From positions 1 through 64,000 of the forward strand of contig JANYKN010000112.1 in assembly GCA_025361565.1 (NCBI GenBank): DNA of 64,000 nucleotides, in the 5' to 3' direction. Shown one piece after another: positions 9,226 through 17,797 of the stretch (positions are counted from its first letter, which is position 1; each line of letters opens with the position of its first letter). The DNA is from Bacteroidota bacterium (GTDB taxonomy: Bacteria > Bacteroidota > Bacteroidia > Bacteroidales > NBLH01). The notes below the pieces were generated by a model. It had not been told where the DNA came from, searched no databases, and was given only the letters and a program-made list of their open reading frames with translations. A program made the position numbers and the translations under genes.

Positions 9226-10211
9226 GCCAGTTTAAAACATTACCAAAAGTAGAATTGCATTTGCATTTAGATTGTTCTTTAAGCTACAAAGTGGTTAAAC
9301 AACTGAACCCACAAGTAACTTTTGAAGATTATAAAGAATCTTTTATTGCACCACCCAAATGCACCGATTTAGCCGATTATATTTCAAGGGCTGTAAAAGG
9401 TTTTGAACTGATGCAAACCAAAGAACAATTGAGGCTGGTAACTTTGGATTTATTTCGGCAACTAAAGGAGGATCATATAATTTATTCCGAAATAAGATTT
9501 GCACCGTTGCAACATATTTTTAAAGGTTTAACCGCAGCAAAAGCAGTAGCAGCAGTCAATGAAGCGGTATCTGAAGGCATAGAATTAACAGGTGTTGAAG
9601 CAAGAATTATACTTTGTACACTTCGTCATTACTCCGAAAGCCAAAGTATGGAAACTATAAAACTGGTAAAAGAATTTCACGGTTCTCAAGTCGTTGGCTT
9701 TGATCTGGCAGCCGATGAAGCCGGTTTTCCAATAACCGAACACATCAAAGCATTTGAATTTGCAAACGAAAATGGAATTCCGTGTACCGCCCACGCAGGC
9801 GAAGCAAAAGGTGCAGAAAGTGTATGGGAAACGCTGAAAAACCTTTGTCCACAACGGATTGGACATGGTGTAAGAAGCACCGAAGATCCAAACTTGCTTA
9901 TTCATTTAAAAGAAGCAAACATTCATTTAGAAATTTGCCCTACCAGCAACGTCCAAACCAACGTATTTAACAAAATTGAAAATCATACCATTGATGAATT
10001 ATATCAATCGGGCATTTCAATAAGTATAAACACAGATGCCAGAACCATTTCGGATGTTTCATTAACTGATGAATATGAAACACTTGCAAGAGTCTTTGGT
10101 TGGGGAAATGAACATTTTTTTAAATGTAACTCAGAAGCCATTGAACATGCATTTATTTCAAGAGACAAAAAGGAGAAATTAAAAATAAAGCTCCAAAATG
10201 CCTATAAATGA
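9222..10211 (+). CDS. add: adenosine deaminase
   Basis: Zinc hydrolase of 329 residues that converts adenosine to inosine in purine salvage. Metal and catalytic residues are visible: H13 and H15 (ELHLHLD), H191 and E194 (TAHAGEAKG), H215 (GHGVRS), D272 (NTDARTIS). The residue after D272 is Ala, where classic mammalian and E. coli enzymes have a second Asp (NTDDP); some bacterial family members also have a small residue there. The start is GTG at 9222, overlapping the HAD stop codon in GTGA, so the two are probably translationally coupled. Confidence 0.88.
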   Translation: MSQFKTLPKVELHLHLDCSLSYKVVKQLNPQVTFEDYKESFIAPPKCTDLADYISRAVKGFELMQTKEQLRLVTLDLFRQLKEDHIIYSEIRFAPLQHIFKGLTAAKAVAAVNEAVSEGIELTGVEARIILCTLRHYSESQSMETIKLVKEFHGSQVVGFDLAADEAGFPITEHIKAFEFANENGIPCTAHAGEAKGAESVWETLKNLCPQRIGHGVRSTEDPNLLIHLKEANIHLEICPTSNVQTNVFNKIENHTIDELYQSGISISINTDARTISDVSLTDEYETLARVFGWGNEHFFKCNSEAIEHAFISRDKKEKLKIKLQNAYK

Positions 10212-10295
10212 ATTGATTATAAAAAATGATTTTTTATTCACAATTTTATGCATTTGTGCCGGCAAAAAACAAAACCGATTGGCAGAATATAAGCT

Positions 10296-10303
10296 TACCT
10301 TTG
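10296..10303 (+). promoter_or_regulatory. -7 box (TACCTTTG) before the gene at 10333
   Basis: TACCTTTG matches TAnnTTTG, 29 bases before the ATG at 10333. Confidence 0.4.
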
Positions 10304-10332
10304 CAGAATAATTTGAATTTAAAGATATTACC

Positions 10333-10782
10333 ATGTTCCATCCGATGATATTAAAAGCTTTAAAAAACACAAAATTCGCAACCTCCTTTTTGATTTACCC
10401 CGTTTTGTTAATATCACTTAGCACAATTGATTTAGCGGCTCAATATAAAGTTTCTCCAATGATTTTCTGTTCTAAAAATTTGATATCAACAAAAAATGAA
10501 TGCCTTTATAGCAATTTTCGGAAAGAAACAAATTCAGTTTATACTAAAAACATTAATTTTTCGGATTCGGATTCACAAGTTGACTATTCAAAAATGAACA
10601 TTTCAATGAATTCCAATCCTATTTCAAATACAAATTACAATTTTAAAAAAGAGATCCTATTGTTAAAAAGAAATCAATCGGACAGAGTTAGAGGTTCAAG
10701 AAAAAAATTAGGAATTTATATGACCGTTGCCGGAGTAAGTTTGATAGTTGCTGCTCTAATTATTCATAGCAAAAATAAATGA
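10333..10782 (+). CDS. hypothetical secreted/membrane protein
   Basis: A 149-residue protein of unknown function. The N-terminus is a signal peptide (hydrophobic core about 17-34 ending SLSTIDLAAQ) and the C-terminus has one transmembrane helix (about 126-145, GIYMTVAGVSLIVAALII) followed by a short basic tail. The middle is rich in Ser and Asn. It lies 16 bases before the next gene, so the two are likely co-transcribed. Confidence 0.6.
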   Translation: MFHPMILKALKNTKFATSFLIYPVLLISLSTIDLAAQYKVSPMIFCSKNLISTKNECLYSNFRKETNSVYTKNINFSDSDSQVDYSKMNISMNSNPISNTNYNFKKEILLLKRNQSDRVRGSRKKLGIYMTVAGVSLIVAALIIHSKNK

Positions 10783-10798
10783 TGAAACTAATACAAGG

Positions 10799-11719
10799 AT
10801 GAAAAATTATATACTTACATTGTTCACCGCATTTTCTTTCCAATTTTCATATAGTCAAAGCCTTCTGTTAAAGGGTTTTATTGGTGATAAAGAGACAAAT
10901 AAGCCGCTTTCATTTGCCACCGTAGAGATTTTTAGTTTAAAACTGGGAACGATTGCTGATATAAATGGCGCTTTTGAATTGAAAGTTGACCCAATCAATG
11001 TAAACCTTGATACACTGACAATTTCATATTTAGGTTATTCAAAAATAAAAATCTCAATTGGTGACTTCTTAAATTTGGATAGAAAAATAATACTGCTAAA
11101 GTCCAATCCAATTGTAATTGATCAAGTATTGATTATTCCTAAAACATATAAAACGGTTAAACTTGGAATTACCGATAAAAAACCTCAGAGCTATCAAATA
11201 ACCAACATTTATTATAATAAAATCGGCAATATTATCGAAAACAAAAAATCGAAAATGGGCTGGGTTAAATCTGCCAATTTTTATATTGGCGAAGATGGCA
11301 ATCCCGAAACTCCATTTAGAGTAAGGATTTACGATGTGGATCAAGTAAAAAAATGCCCAGGCAATGATATTTTGAATAAAAACGTAATTGTAACTGCCTA
11401 TAAACCTGGGTGGTTCACGGTTGATTTGACTAGTTATAACGTTCAATTTCCAATCGATGGCATTTTTGTTATGATGGAATGGATTAATTGTGGCGATAAA
11501 TATTATTATAGCAAGGAAATGCCACGAAAGGATGCAAATGGCGAAACCATCAAAGAAGTCAGAAAATTTTACGGTCAAACCATAGGAAGCATACTCAATC
11601 AACCAGAAATAATTACATGGGGAATAACTGTTGGCAATGATTGGACTCCATATACATTTAACCACAAAGGCTATATCAATGCGATGATCAATGTGGAAAT
11701 TGCTTATCCGGTGGACTAA
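10799..11719 (+). CDS. secreted protein with carboxypeptidase-like regulatory domain
   Basis: A 306-residue exported protein. Signal peptide at 1-20 (ending FSYSQS), then a CarboxypepD_reg-type beta-sandwich at about 22-100 (LLLKGFIGDKETNKPLSFAT, LDTLTISYLGYSKIKI). The remaining 200 residues have a beta-rich, jelly-roll-like pattern (VRIYDVDQVKK, WFTVDLTSYNV) without a recognised family. In Bacteroidota this architecture is common in outer-membrane or periplasmic proteins, but no specific role is known. It shares its transcript with the upstream gene and is followed by a 166-base gap. Confidence 0.7.
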   Translation: MKNYILTLFTAFSFQFSYSQSLLLKGFIGDKETNKPLSFATVEIFSLKLGTIADINGAFELKVDPINVNLDTLTISYLGYSKIKISIGDFLNLDRKIILLKSNPIVIDQVLIIPKTYKTVKLGITDKKPQSYQITNIYYNKIGNIIENKKSKMGWVKSANFYIGEDGNPETPFRVRIYDVDQVKKCPGNDILNKNVIVTAYKPGWFTVDLTSYNVQFPIDGIFVMMEWINCGDKYYYSKEMPRKDANGETIKEVRKFYGQTIGSILNQPEIITWGITVGNDWTPYTFNHKGYINAMINVEIAYPVD

Positions 11720-11839
11720 ACTTAAGAATGGCTTTAATAATTTCAGTCTTTAAAAGTCAAAGGATCACTTTTTCCGTTTTCAAATACAATAAATTCAATC
11801 TCTTTTCCAAAATCAAGATAATTCTATATAAAAAAAAGT

Positions 11840-11847
11840 TACCTTTG
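11840..11847 (+). promoter_or_regulatory. -7 box (TACCTTTG) of the TPR kinase gene
   Basis: TACCTTTG matches TAnnTTTG, 38 bases before the ATG at 11886. It supports that start over the upstream TTG at 11862. Confidence 0.4.
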
Positions 11848-11885
11848 AATGATTAGATAAATTGCTGTTATTCATTCCCTCTGAT

Positions 11886-13826
11886 ATGAAATTCGCACTC
11901 AGTATTTTGTTCATATTGGTCTTTCAAACTGGAAATGCCCAGATCGATAATAATGAATTATTGAAACAATATTCTTTGTCTGCTGATCAATTCATGGAAC
12001 AAGGAAATTCCGATTCTTCTCTTTTTTATTTGAATAAAGCATTAGCCACAGCCATTCTAATTCCTGACACTATTGCCCAAACAACGATTTTAAGAAAGTT
12101 GGGACACCTTTTTGAAATACAGGGCAATTATAAATCCTCATTAAAAGCATACTATCAGTCCATTACTTTAAGTTATAGAACTGATCAGATTTTGGAACGG
12201 GGCCTTTGTTATTTGGGTTTATCAAATGTAAATTTCAGGACTGCAAATACCGAGCTTTCCTTAAGCAATAGTATTGAAGCAGCACAAATTTTCAAACAAA
12301 TTAATGATACTTCTAATTTTATTGCAGCTTCGGCAATGAAAGCCCAGGTTTATCTTGGACTTAAAAAATTTATCGAGTCGCTTGAAATTTATATTGAATT
12401 GCTTGATCTCTCCATCAAAAACAAAGATATCGTAAATATTGTTTACAATACTGAACACATCGGTGGCGTATACTCATTTATTGGCAAATATGATACTGCC
12501 CTGGTCTATATTAAAAAAGCGCTTGTTTTGAACCGGAATCTAAAAAACCCAATTTACAACGGTATCATTTATGGAAATATTGGCGAAATGAATATGAGAA
12601 AAGGGGAATATCAGGAAGCGTTAAAAAATTTAAATCTGGCGCTCACTATTGAGCAAAAACATCACTTTAATTCTGGGATTATTTTCATTTATTATACTTT
12701 GGGCGAAACTTATAGCCGAATTGGGGACCCTCAACAGGCAAGCAATTATTTTGAAAAAAGCCTGAAATTAATTGAGGAAACTGGCGAATTAAGGGAAAAA
12801 CCGAATGTATATCATTTAATGTCGGAGCACTATGCACGTTTTGGAAATTATAACAAAGCATTTCAATTTTCCGTTGAGTTCAATGAAATAAACGATAGCT
12901 TGCTTAATCTATCAAACACCTATAAAATTGAAGAAATAAAAATAAAAAACGATATTGAAAAAACTGAACAAGCCTATTTGTCAATTTTACATGAAAAGCG
13001 ATTAAAAGAGCAGGAATTGGCTTCAAGCAAAAAATTAATCGATTTACAATTGTATATTATTTTTCTTGTTGGATTGGGCTTTATCTCATGCTTTGTTTTT
13101 GCTTTTTATATTTTTAGAAAAAGGCGAGAGTTGAACAAAGCCAACGACGACAAAAAATTATTATTTTCGGTTATTGGCCACGATTTAAAAGGTCCGATTG
13201 GAAATATCAGACAAATTGCCGAAATTATTCAATCGGCTGATGGTGAGGATCGTGAAAAATTTATTGCATTGCTCGTTCAACCAGCCGAAACTTCGCTAAC
13301 ACTTTTGAATGATTTGCTGGCATGGTCGCAAAGCAATGAAAAAAATATGCGGTTTCAACCTGTGGTTATCATTGTTTCACAATTGTTAAAGGATATTTTA
13401 CAATTACTAAATCCTATTTCGTCAAACAAAAATATTCAAATCAAGTCCAACGTTCCCGATAATGTATCTGTGTATGCTGATTTTAATCATTTTTCGACCA
13501 TTTTAAGGAATCTTTTATCGAATGCCATCAAATTTACACCAACAAACGGCAAAATTGAAATTAAGCATTCTATTGAAAAGAAAATGGTCAAAATCTCCAT
13601 ATCCGATAGCGGAGTTGGAATTGACAAACAAAATATAAAAAAAATACTGAGTACCCATTCATTTAATACAACTTATGGCACCGACAAGGAAAAAGGCAGC
13701 GGATTGGGTTTGAATATCTGTAAAGTTCTGATAAAGAAAAACGGAGGAACTTTAGGCATTGAAAGCCAAATAGGCGAAGGAAGTACTTTTTATTTTACGG
13801 TTCCGGTTTATGTGGAGAAAAGCTAA
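11886..13826 (+). CDS. TPR-containing sensor histidine kinase
   Basis: Membrane kinase of 646 residues. The ATG at 11886 gives a clear signal peptide (MKFALSILFILVFQTGNAQ). The periplasmic part has about seven tetratricopeptide repeats (about 30-340), followed by a coiled coil, a transmembrane helix (about 388-410), a HisKA domain with phospho-acceptor H432 (VIGHDLKGPIGN), and a HATPase domain with N box (LLSNAIKF), G1 (DSGVGI) and G2 (GSGLGLNICK). No receiver domain is fused and no response regulator is adjacent, so it is an orphan kinase. TPRs in this position may sense a periplasmic protein or peptide; that is inference. Confidence 0.88.
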   Translation: MKFALSILFILVFQTGNAQIDNNELLKQYSLSADQFMEQGNSDSSLFYLNKALATAILIPDTIAQTTILRKLGHLFEIQGNYKSSLKAYYQSITLSYRTDQILERGLCYLGLSNVNFRTANTELSLSNSIEAAQIFKQINDTSNFIAASAMKAQVYLGLKKFIESLEIYIELLDLSIKNKDIVNIVYNTEHIGGVYSFIGKYDTALVYIKKALVLNRNLKNPIYNGIIYGNIGEMNMRKGEYQEALKNLNLALTIEQKHHFNSGIIFIYYTLGETYSRIGDPQQASNYFEKSLKLIEETGELREKPNVYHLMSEHYARFGNYNKAFQFSVEFNEINDSLLNLSNTYKIEEIKIKNDIEKTEQAYLSILHEKRLKEQELASSKKLIDLQLYIIFLVGLGFISCFVFAFYIFRKRRELNKANDDKKLLFSVIGHDLKGPIGNIRQIAEIIQSADGEDREKFIALLVQPAETSLTLLNDLLAWSQSNEKNMRFQPVVIIVSQLLKDILQLLNPISSNKNIQIKSNVPDNVSVYADFNHFSTILRNLLSNAIKFTPTNGKIEIKHSIEKKMVKISISDSGVGIDKQNIKKILSTHSFNTTYGTDKEKGSGLGLNICKVLIKKNGGTLGIESQIGEGSTFYFTVPVYVEKS

Positions 13827-13879
13827 AAAGATTAACTTTTTATTTTTAAATAGTTTTATTTATACGATTTTTGATTTAG

Positions 13880-13907
13880 AGATACTATCTTTCAAAAGAT
13901 AGTATCT
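13880..13907. terminator. perfect 13-bp hairpin after the TPR kinase gene
   Basis: AGATACTATCTTT (13880-13892) is perfectly complementary to 13895-13907 with a minimal loop. It lies 54 bases after the stop codon but is followed by only three T, so it may be a terminator or a palindromic protein-binding site for the next gene. Confidence 0.55.
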
Positions 13908-13946
13908 TTCTAATTTGCTGTATATTAACCTTAAAAAACCCATTTT

Positions 13947-15527
13947 ATGACAAAACTTTTAAGCATTCTATTTTTAATATTAGCTGTTTTCGAAACTTCA
14001 AATATTTATTCGCAAAGCGATCAAGTAGTTAAAAACATCATCCAAATTGGCAAAACCGATAATCAAACCATGAAACATCTGGATATTCTTTGCAACAGAT
14101 TTGGTGGCAGACTGCTTGGCTCGGATGCTTATGAAAATGCCGCAGATTGGGCGGCCTCCAAATTCAAGGAATGGGGCATGCAGGTTCAGATGGATGAAGC
14201 AGGAACGCTTCCTGTAGGCTTTAACCGCGGCCCATGGTTTGGAAAATTACTTGGCGAAAACGGGATGGATTTGCATTTTGCAACTCCCTCTTACACCGCA
14301 GGTACAAAGGGGATTCAAACCGGCCATGTTTTATTGGAACCAAAAAATCAGGCAGACTTTGATCGGATGAAAGGCCGCTTAAAAGGCGCATGGGTTATTA
14401 TTACTGGAAAAAGTGAAGGTTGGCCAATCGATTTCTCCAAATTAGCAGATGAGCGCCGGGCCAAAATAATTGCCGAAAATCTAGAAATCGATAAAAAAAA
14501 CAAGGAAATTGCCGAATATAATTCGAAATTGGATTCATCCGGAGTTAAAAAAGAACCAATCATACTAAAAGACGAACCTGCATTGTTTTATAAACAAATG
14601 AAAGAGGCAGGAATACTTGGCATAATCCAATCTGCACCAGTTCCAATCCGTGTTCTTTACGACCGCAAGAATATCGACAGTTTGACTTTTGAAACACTGC
14701 CCAATTTGCCCGATATCAAACTTGACGAACATCAGTTCACTTTGATTGAACAAATGGCTAAAGAAAGACGTAATTTTTTCCTTGAATTTGATATCCGAAA
14801 TTTCTTTAAAATGGGGCCGATAAAATATTACAATGTAATCGGAATTATTCCTGGAACTAAATTTCCCAACGAATATGTAATTATGAGTGGTCATCTCGAT
14901 TCTTATGATGTTGGAACTGGTGGTGTTGATGATGGTTCAGGCACCACTCCAACCATGGAAGCTGCACGTATGATTATGAAAGCCGGAGGAAAACCCAAAC
15001 GTACCATTTTGGTGTGCCTTTGGGCTGGTGAAGAGTTTGGTTTGCTGGGTTCAAAAAGCTGGGTAAAACGGAACAAAGAAAAGCTGCCCAACATTTCAAA
15101 TATGTTTAACCGCGATGGCGGGCCAACCGTGCCAACAAACATAAGCGTTTCGGAAGCAATGTGGAACGATATTTCAAAAATATGTGAACCATTGAATGGC
15201 ATCAATCCTGATTTTCCATTTACTGTTAAAAAAATGGAACCAAAGCCTCGCCCAAAACAAGCTCAATATACCGATGCTGGTTCATTTTCTGTTGAAGGAG
15301 TTCCTACGATGGGATTGGGATTGGAAGACAATAAGGGTTATAATTTCAGTTATGGCGAAATTTGGCATACCGAAAGGGATTTGTACAATAAAAGCATTGC
15401 TGAATATCAGGAACATGCCTCCATTGTTACTGCCATAGTAGTTTATGGTGTAGCCAGTTTGAATCATTTGCTTTCAAGGGATGGATATTTTGCGCCTGAT
15501 AAAGAAGAATCGTCTAAAACGAATTAA
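13947..15527 (+). CDS. M28-family metallopeptidase (aminopeptidase-type), secreted
   Basis: Secreted dizinc exopeptidase of 526 residues. Signal peptide 1-22 (ends NIYSQ). A PA-type insert domain occupies about 90-280. The M28 catalytic domain from about 290 shows H316 (SGHLDSYD), bridging D328 (VDDGSG), catalytic E362 with E363 (WAGEEFG), D390 (FNRDGG) and H474 (EIWHTERD), a complete set of ligands. It probably trims peptides in the periplasm or outside. It is monocistronic, with hairpins on both sides. No T9SS tail is present. Confidence 0.9.
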   Translation: MTKLLSILFLILAVFETSNIYSQSDQVVKNIIQIGKTDNQTMKHLDILCNRFGGRLLGSDAYENAADWAASKFKEWGMQVQMDEAGTLPVGFNRGPWFGKLLGENGMDLHFATPSYTAGTKGIQTGHVLLEPKNQADFDRMKGRLKGAWVIITGKSEGWPIDFSKLADERRAKIIAENLEIDKKNKEIAEYNSKLDSSGVKKEPIILKDEPALFYKQMKEAGILGIIQSAPVPIRVLYDRKNIDSLTFETLPNLPDIKLDEHQFTLIEQMAKERRNFFLEFDIRNFFKMGPIKYYNVIGIIPGTKFPNEYVIMSGHLDSYDVGTGGVDDGSGTTPTMEAARMIMKAGGKPKRTILVCLWAGEEFGLLGSKSWVKRNKEKLPNISNMFNRDGGPTVPTNISVSEAMWNDISKICEPLNGINPDFPFTVKKMEPKPRPKQAQYTDAGSFSVEGVPTMGLGLEDNKGYNFSYGEIWHTERDLYNKSIAEYQEHASIVTAIVVYGVASLNHLLSRDGYFAPDKEESSKTN

Positions 15528-15544
15528 ATTAAATATGTTCATTA

Positions 15545-15578
15545 GCTCAATTCCCCATATCTACATGGGGAATTGAGC
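15545..15578. repeat. perfect 14-bp inverted repeat after the M28 peptidase gene
   Basis: GCTCAATTCCCCAT (15545-15558) pairs with ATGGGGAATTGAGC (15565-15578) around a 6-base loop. It starts 17 bases after the peptidase stop. There is no T tract, so it could be an mRNA 3' stabiliser, a Rho-type pause, or a mobile-element footprint instead of a classic terminator. Confidence 0.7.
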
Positions 15579-15632
15579 AACTAAAATTATGTGTATAATT
15601 TGAAAACATTTAGTTCACCAAAATCAAATCAA

Positions 15633-16220
15633 ATGGACTCACAAATAACCCTTCAAAATATAGTTGGAGAATATGCGCTACAAGGTGTTCCAGAAATGGC
15701 TGCCGGATTTAAGTTTAACAAAGACAGCAGCTTCCAGTTTTTCTATATTTATGGAGCCAGTGACAGAAAAGCGGAAGGAAAATTTGAAATCTCTGCAAAC
15801 AAAATCATTTTACAGGGAACAAAACCAGTAGGAAAAGACTTTAAATTGCTTCAAAAAAAACGATTAGGTAATGGTTTTACAATTCAAATCCAATTTGAAA
15901 ATAAAATGTTTATCCGCAATGTGGTTTGCTTTTTTTATGGTTCAAATGGAACAATTACACAAGAAACCAATCAGGATGGAATCGCCACAGCCAACATAGA
16001 AACCTGCAATAAAATTGAGTTGATCCACTCCTATTTTCCTGATGTTCCAACCGTATTGGACTTGCAGGATAACGAAAACAATTTCTTTGAATTAACCCTA
16101 AATCAATCCTTGGAAGATGTGGTTTTTGATCAACATATCATTGAAAAGGATGGAAACACTTTAATTTGCAACAATATATACTTGTTTGGACAGAATCAGG
16201 TCAGGTTTGTGAAACAATAA
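15633..16220 (+). CDS. hypothetical protein, 195 residues
   Basis: Unrecognised soluble protein. I prefer the ATG at 15633 (MDSQITLQNIVGEY) to the GTG 42 bases earlier. The N-terminal half is a likely small beta-barrel, with an EYALQGVPEMAAGFKFN opening and alternating strands, reminiscent of lipocalin-like or 'META-like' domains seen in Bacteroidota, but no signature is secure. There is no signal peptide. It lies 19 bases before the GNAT gene, so they are probably one operon. Confidence 0.65.
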   Translation: MDSQITLQNIVGEYALQGVPEMAAGFKFNKDSSFQFFYIYGASDRKAEGKFEISANKIILQGTKPVGKDFKLLQKKRLGNGFTIQIQFENKMFIRNVVCFFYGSNGTITQETNQDGIATANIETCNKIELIHSYFPDVPTVLDLQDNENNFFELTLNQSLEDVVFDQHIIEKDGNTLICNNIYLFGQNQVRFVKQ

Positions 16221-16239
16221 TATTTAAAAGACAAATTAC

Positions 16240-17061
16240 ATGATATTACTTGACAAATCTTGTTACTCCAAATGCATTGAGCAGGTAAAAAAGGTAAAAA
16301 TAAACCATCTTTTTGCTTTAGCAATTTTACAAAACCAAGTTGATGGTTTTGTTTACGTTGATGATATGAAAAACCCAAAAACCTTCTACATTGTTCATCC
16401 TTATGGAATGTCGTTGCTATTTGGCGAAAATGAAAATGAAACATTTAATGCCAAATTATTCGATTATATACTGAACACCAATAAATTCAGGAAAAAATGT
16501 GAATGGATGCAGGTTTTCCCTGATACATGGAATAAAAAAATAATGGATTTTTTTGGTAAGAAATTGGTTAAATCTTCCGAAAATTCAGAAAACGCAAAAG
16601 TTGTGGAATATATTCGTGTCAATTTCAAATTTAATTCGGATAAATATCAGTATTTCAAAAAGGAAATTTGCTTGAGTAAATTCAATATTCAGCGCACCAG
16701 CAAAGCAATGTATGAAAATATGGATGGAACTGTGATTCCTAAATATTTTTGGAAAAATGCTGATCATTTTTGCAATGATGGAATTGGTTTTAGCCTTGTG
16801 GCTGAAGGTAAAGCAGTATCAACGGCTTATTCTGCGTTTATTATTGAAAACCAGCTGGAATTAGGTATTGAAACCAACGAAAACTATCGCGGAAAAGGAT
16901 ATGCACTTTATACTTGCTCTGCATTAATTGATTATTGCCTCAAAAATGATTATGAACCAATCTGGGCCTGCAGGTTAGAGAATACAGCTTCTTATAAACT
17001 GGCCCAAAAACTTGGATTTGAACCTACGGTTTTTATTCCTTTTTATAAATTGAATGTTTGA
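16240..17061 (+). CDS. GNAT family N-acetyltransferase
   Basis: Cytoplasmic acetyltransferase of 273 residues. The C-terminal half (about 160-270) is a GNAT fold with the acetyl-CoA loop ETNENYRGKGYALYTC (R/Q-x-x-G-x-G/A motif) and the ENTASYKLAQKLGF segment that closes the fold. The N-terminal half is the divergent extension seen in GNAT_acetyltr_2-type proteins. The acceptor substrate is unknown. It follows the gene at 15633 by 19 bases. Confidence 0.82.
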   Translation: MILLDKSCYSKCIEQVKKVKINHLFALAILQNQVDGFVYVDDMKNPKTFYIVHPYGMSLLFGENENETFNAKLFDYILNTNKFRKKCEWMQVFPDTWNKKIMDFFGKKLVKSSENSENAKVVEYIRVNFKFNSDKYQYFKKEICLSKFNIQRTSKAMYENMDGTVIPKYFWKNADHFCNDGIGFSLVAEGKAVSTAYSAFIIENQLELGIETNENYRGKGYALYTCSALIDYCLKNDYEPIWACRLENTASYKLAQKLGFEPTVFIPFYKLNV

Positions 17062-17085
17062 TAGTTAAAAATGCTAAAAGATTTC

Positions 17086-17093
17086 TACTTTTG
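17086..17093 (+). promoter_or_regulatory. -7 box (TACTTTTG) before the restriction endonuclease gene
   Basis: TACTTTTG matches TAnnTTTG and ends 17 bases before the ATG, which would give a very short leader. A TTTG at 17057-17060 is 25 bases upstream, longer than usual. Confidence 0.3.
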
Positions 17094-17110
17094 ACTTTCA
17101 AACTGAAATT

Positions 17111-17797
17111 ATGATACTTACTGCTCAAGAATTATACGATAAGCTGACCAAAGATTACAAGATTATTGGCGAAAAAGGAGTCATTAATTTTACACTTAAA
17201 GATCTAACAATATCCATTGAAACCAAAGACACTGTTGGAAACTTGCTTCAAGAATGGATCAAGGCTTGGATGTTTAAAATGAATATTGAATTTGAGGAAA
17301 ATGCCAATACCCAAAGATTCCCTGATTTTTATTTGGATATAAATAACAAAAAATCAGGACTACTTGAAGTCAAGTCTTTTGATTGGGACAGAGGCCCCGG
17401 TTTTGATCTGGCAAATTTTGATTCCTATTGCACTTCCCTGTTAACTGATTCCTATCGCATTGATTCTGATTATCTACTCATCGCTTATCAAATGACAGGC
17501 AGCTCACTTTCAATTAAAAATGTTTGGATAAAAAAGATATGGGAATTATCATGTTCGAGCAGCACATATCCCATAAAAGTACAAGAAAAAAAAGGTGTTA
17601 TTTACAATTTAAGGCCCGGTGCATGGTATTCTGAGCGTAATACATTTAAACCTTTTGCAACAAAGGAAGAATTTTTATCGGCTTTAAATGAAACACGTTA
17701 TCAATATCCACAGACTAGACATTCAAATGGTCATTGGTTACAAAATGTACTTAAAAATTACATGGAACACACTGGTGTTAAGCTCTCTGTTACATAG
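17111..17797 (+). CDS. type II restriction endonuclease, NgoBV/NlaIV-like
   Basis: A 228-residue protein with a PD-(D/E)XK nuclease core: P71-D72 (FPDFYLD), then E86-V-K88 (GLLEVKSF). The sequence around the core and the length resemble the NgoBV restriction endonuclease family, whose members cut GGNNCC; that recognition site is inferred from family resemblance recalled without a search. The adjacent convergent gene is a DNA cytosine methyltransferase, which is the expected protective partner. The 3' ends of the two genes overlap by 40 bases (17758-17797). The gene appears intact. Confidence 0.78.
   Translation: MILTAQELYDKLTKDYKIIGEKGVINFTLKDLTISIETKDTVGNLLQEWIKAWMFKMNIEFEENANTQRFPDFYLDINNKKSGLLEVKSFDWDRGPGFDLANFDSYCTSLLTDSYRIDSDYLLIAYQMTGSSLSIKNVWIKKIWELSCSSSTYPIKVQEKKGVIYNLRPGAWYSERNTFKPFATKEEFLSALNETRYQYPQTRHSNGHWLQNVLKNYMEHTGVKLSVT

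Noticed and set aside
11096-11665. 189-residue minus-strand frame
   Set aside because: It is antisense to the carboxypeptidase-regulatory gene, rich in Phe/Ile, with no domain signature; a shadow of the real gene.
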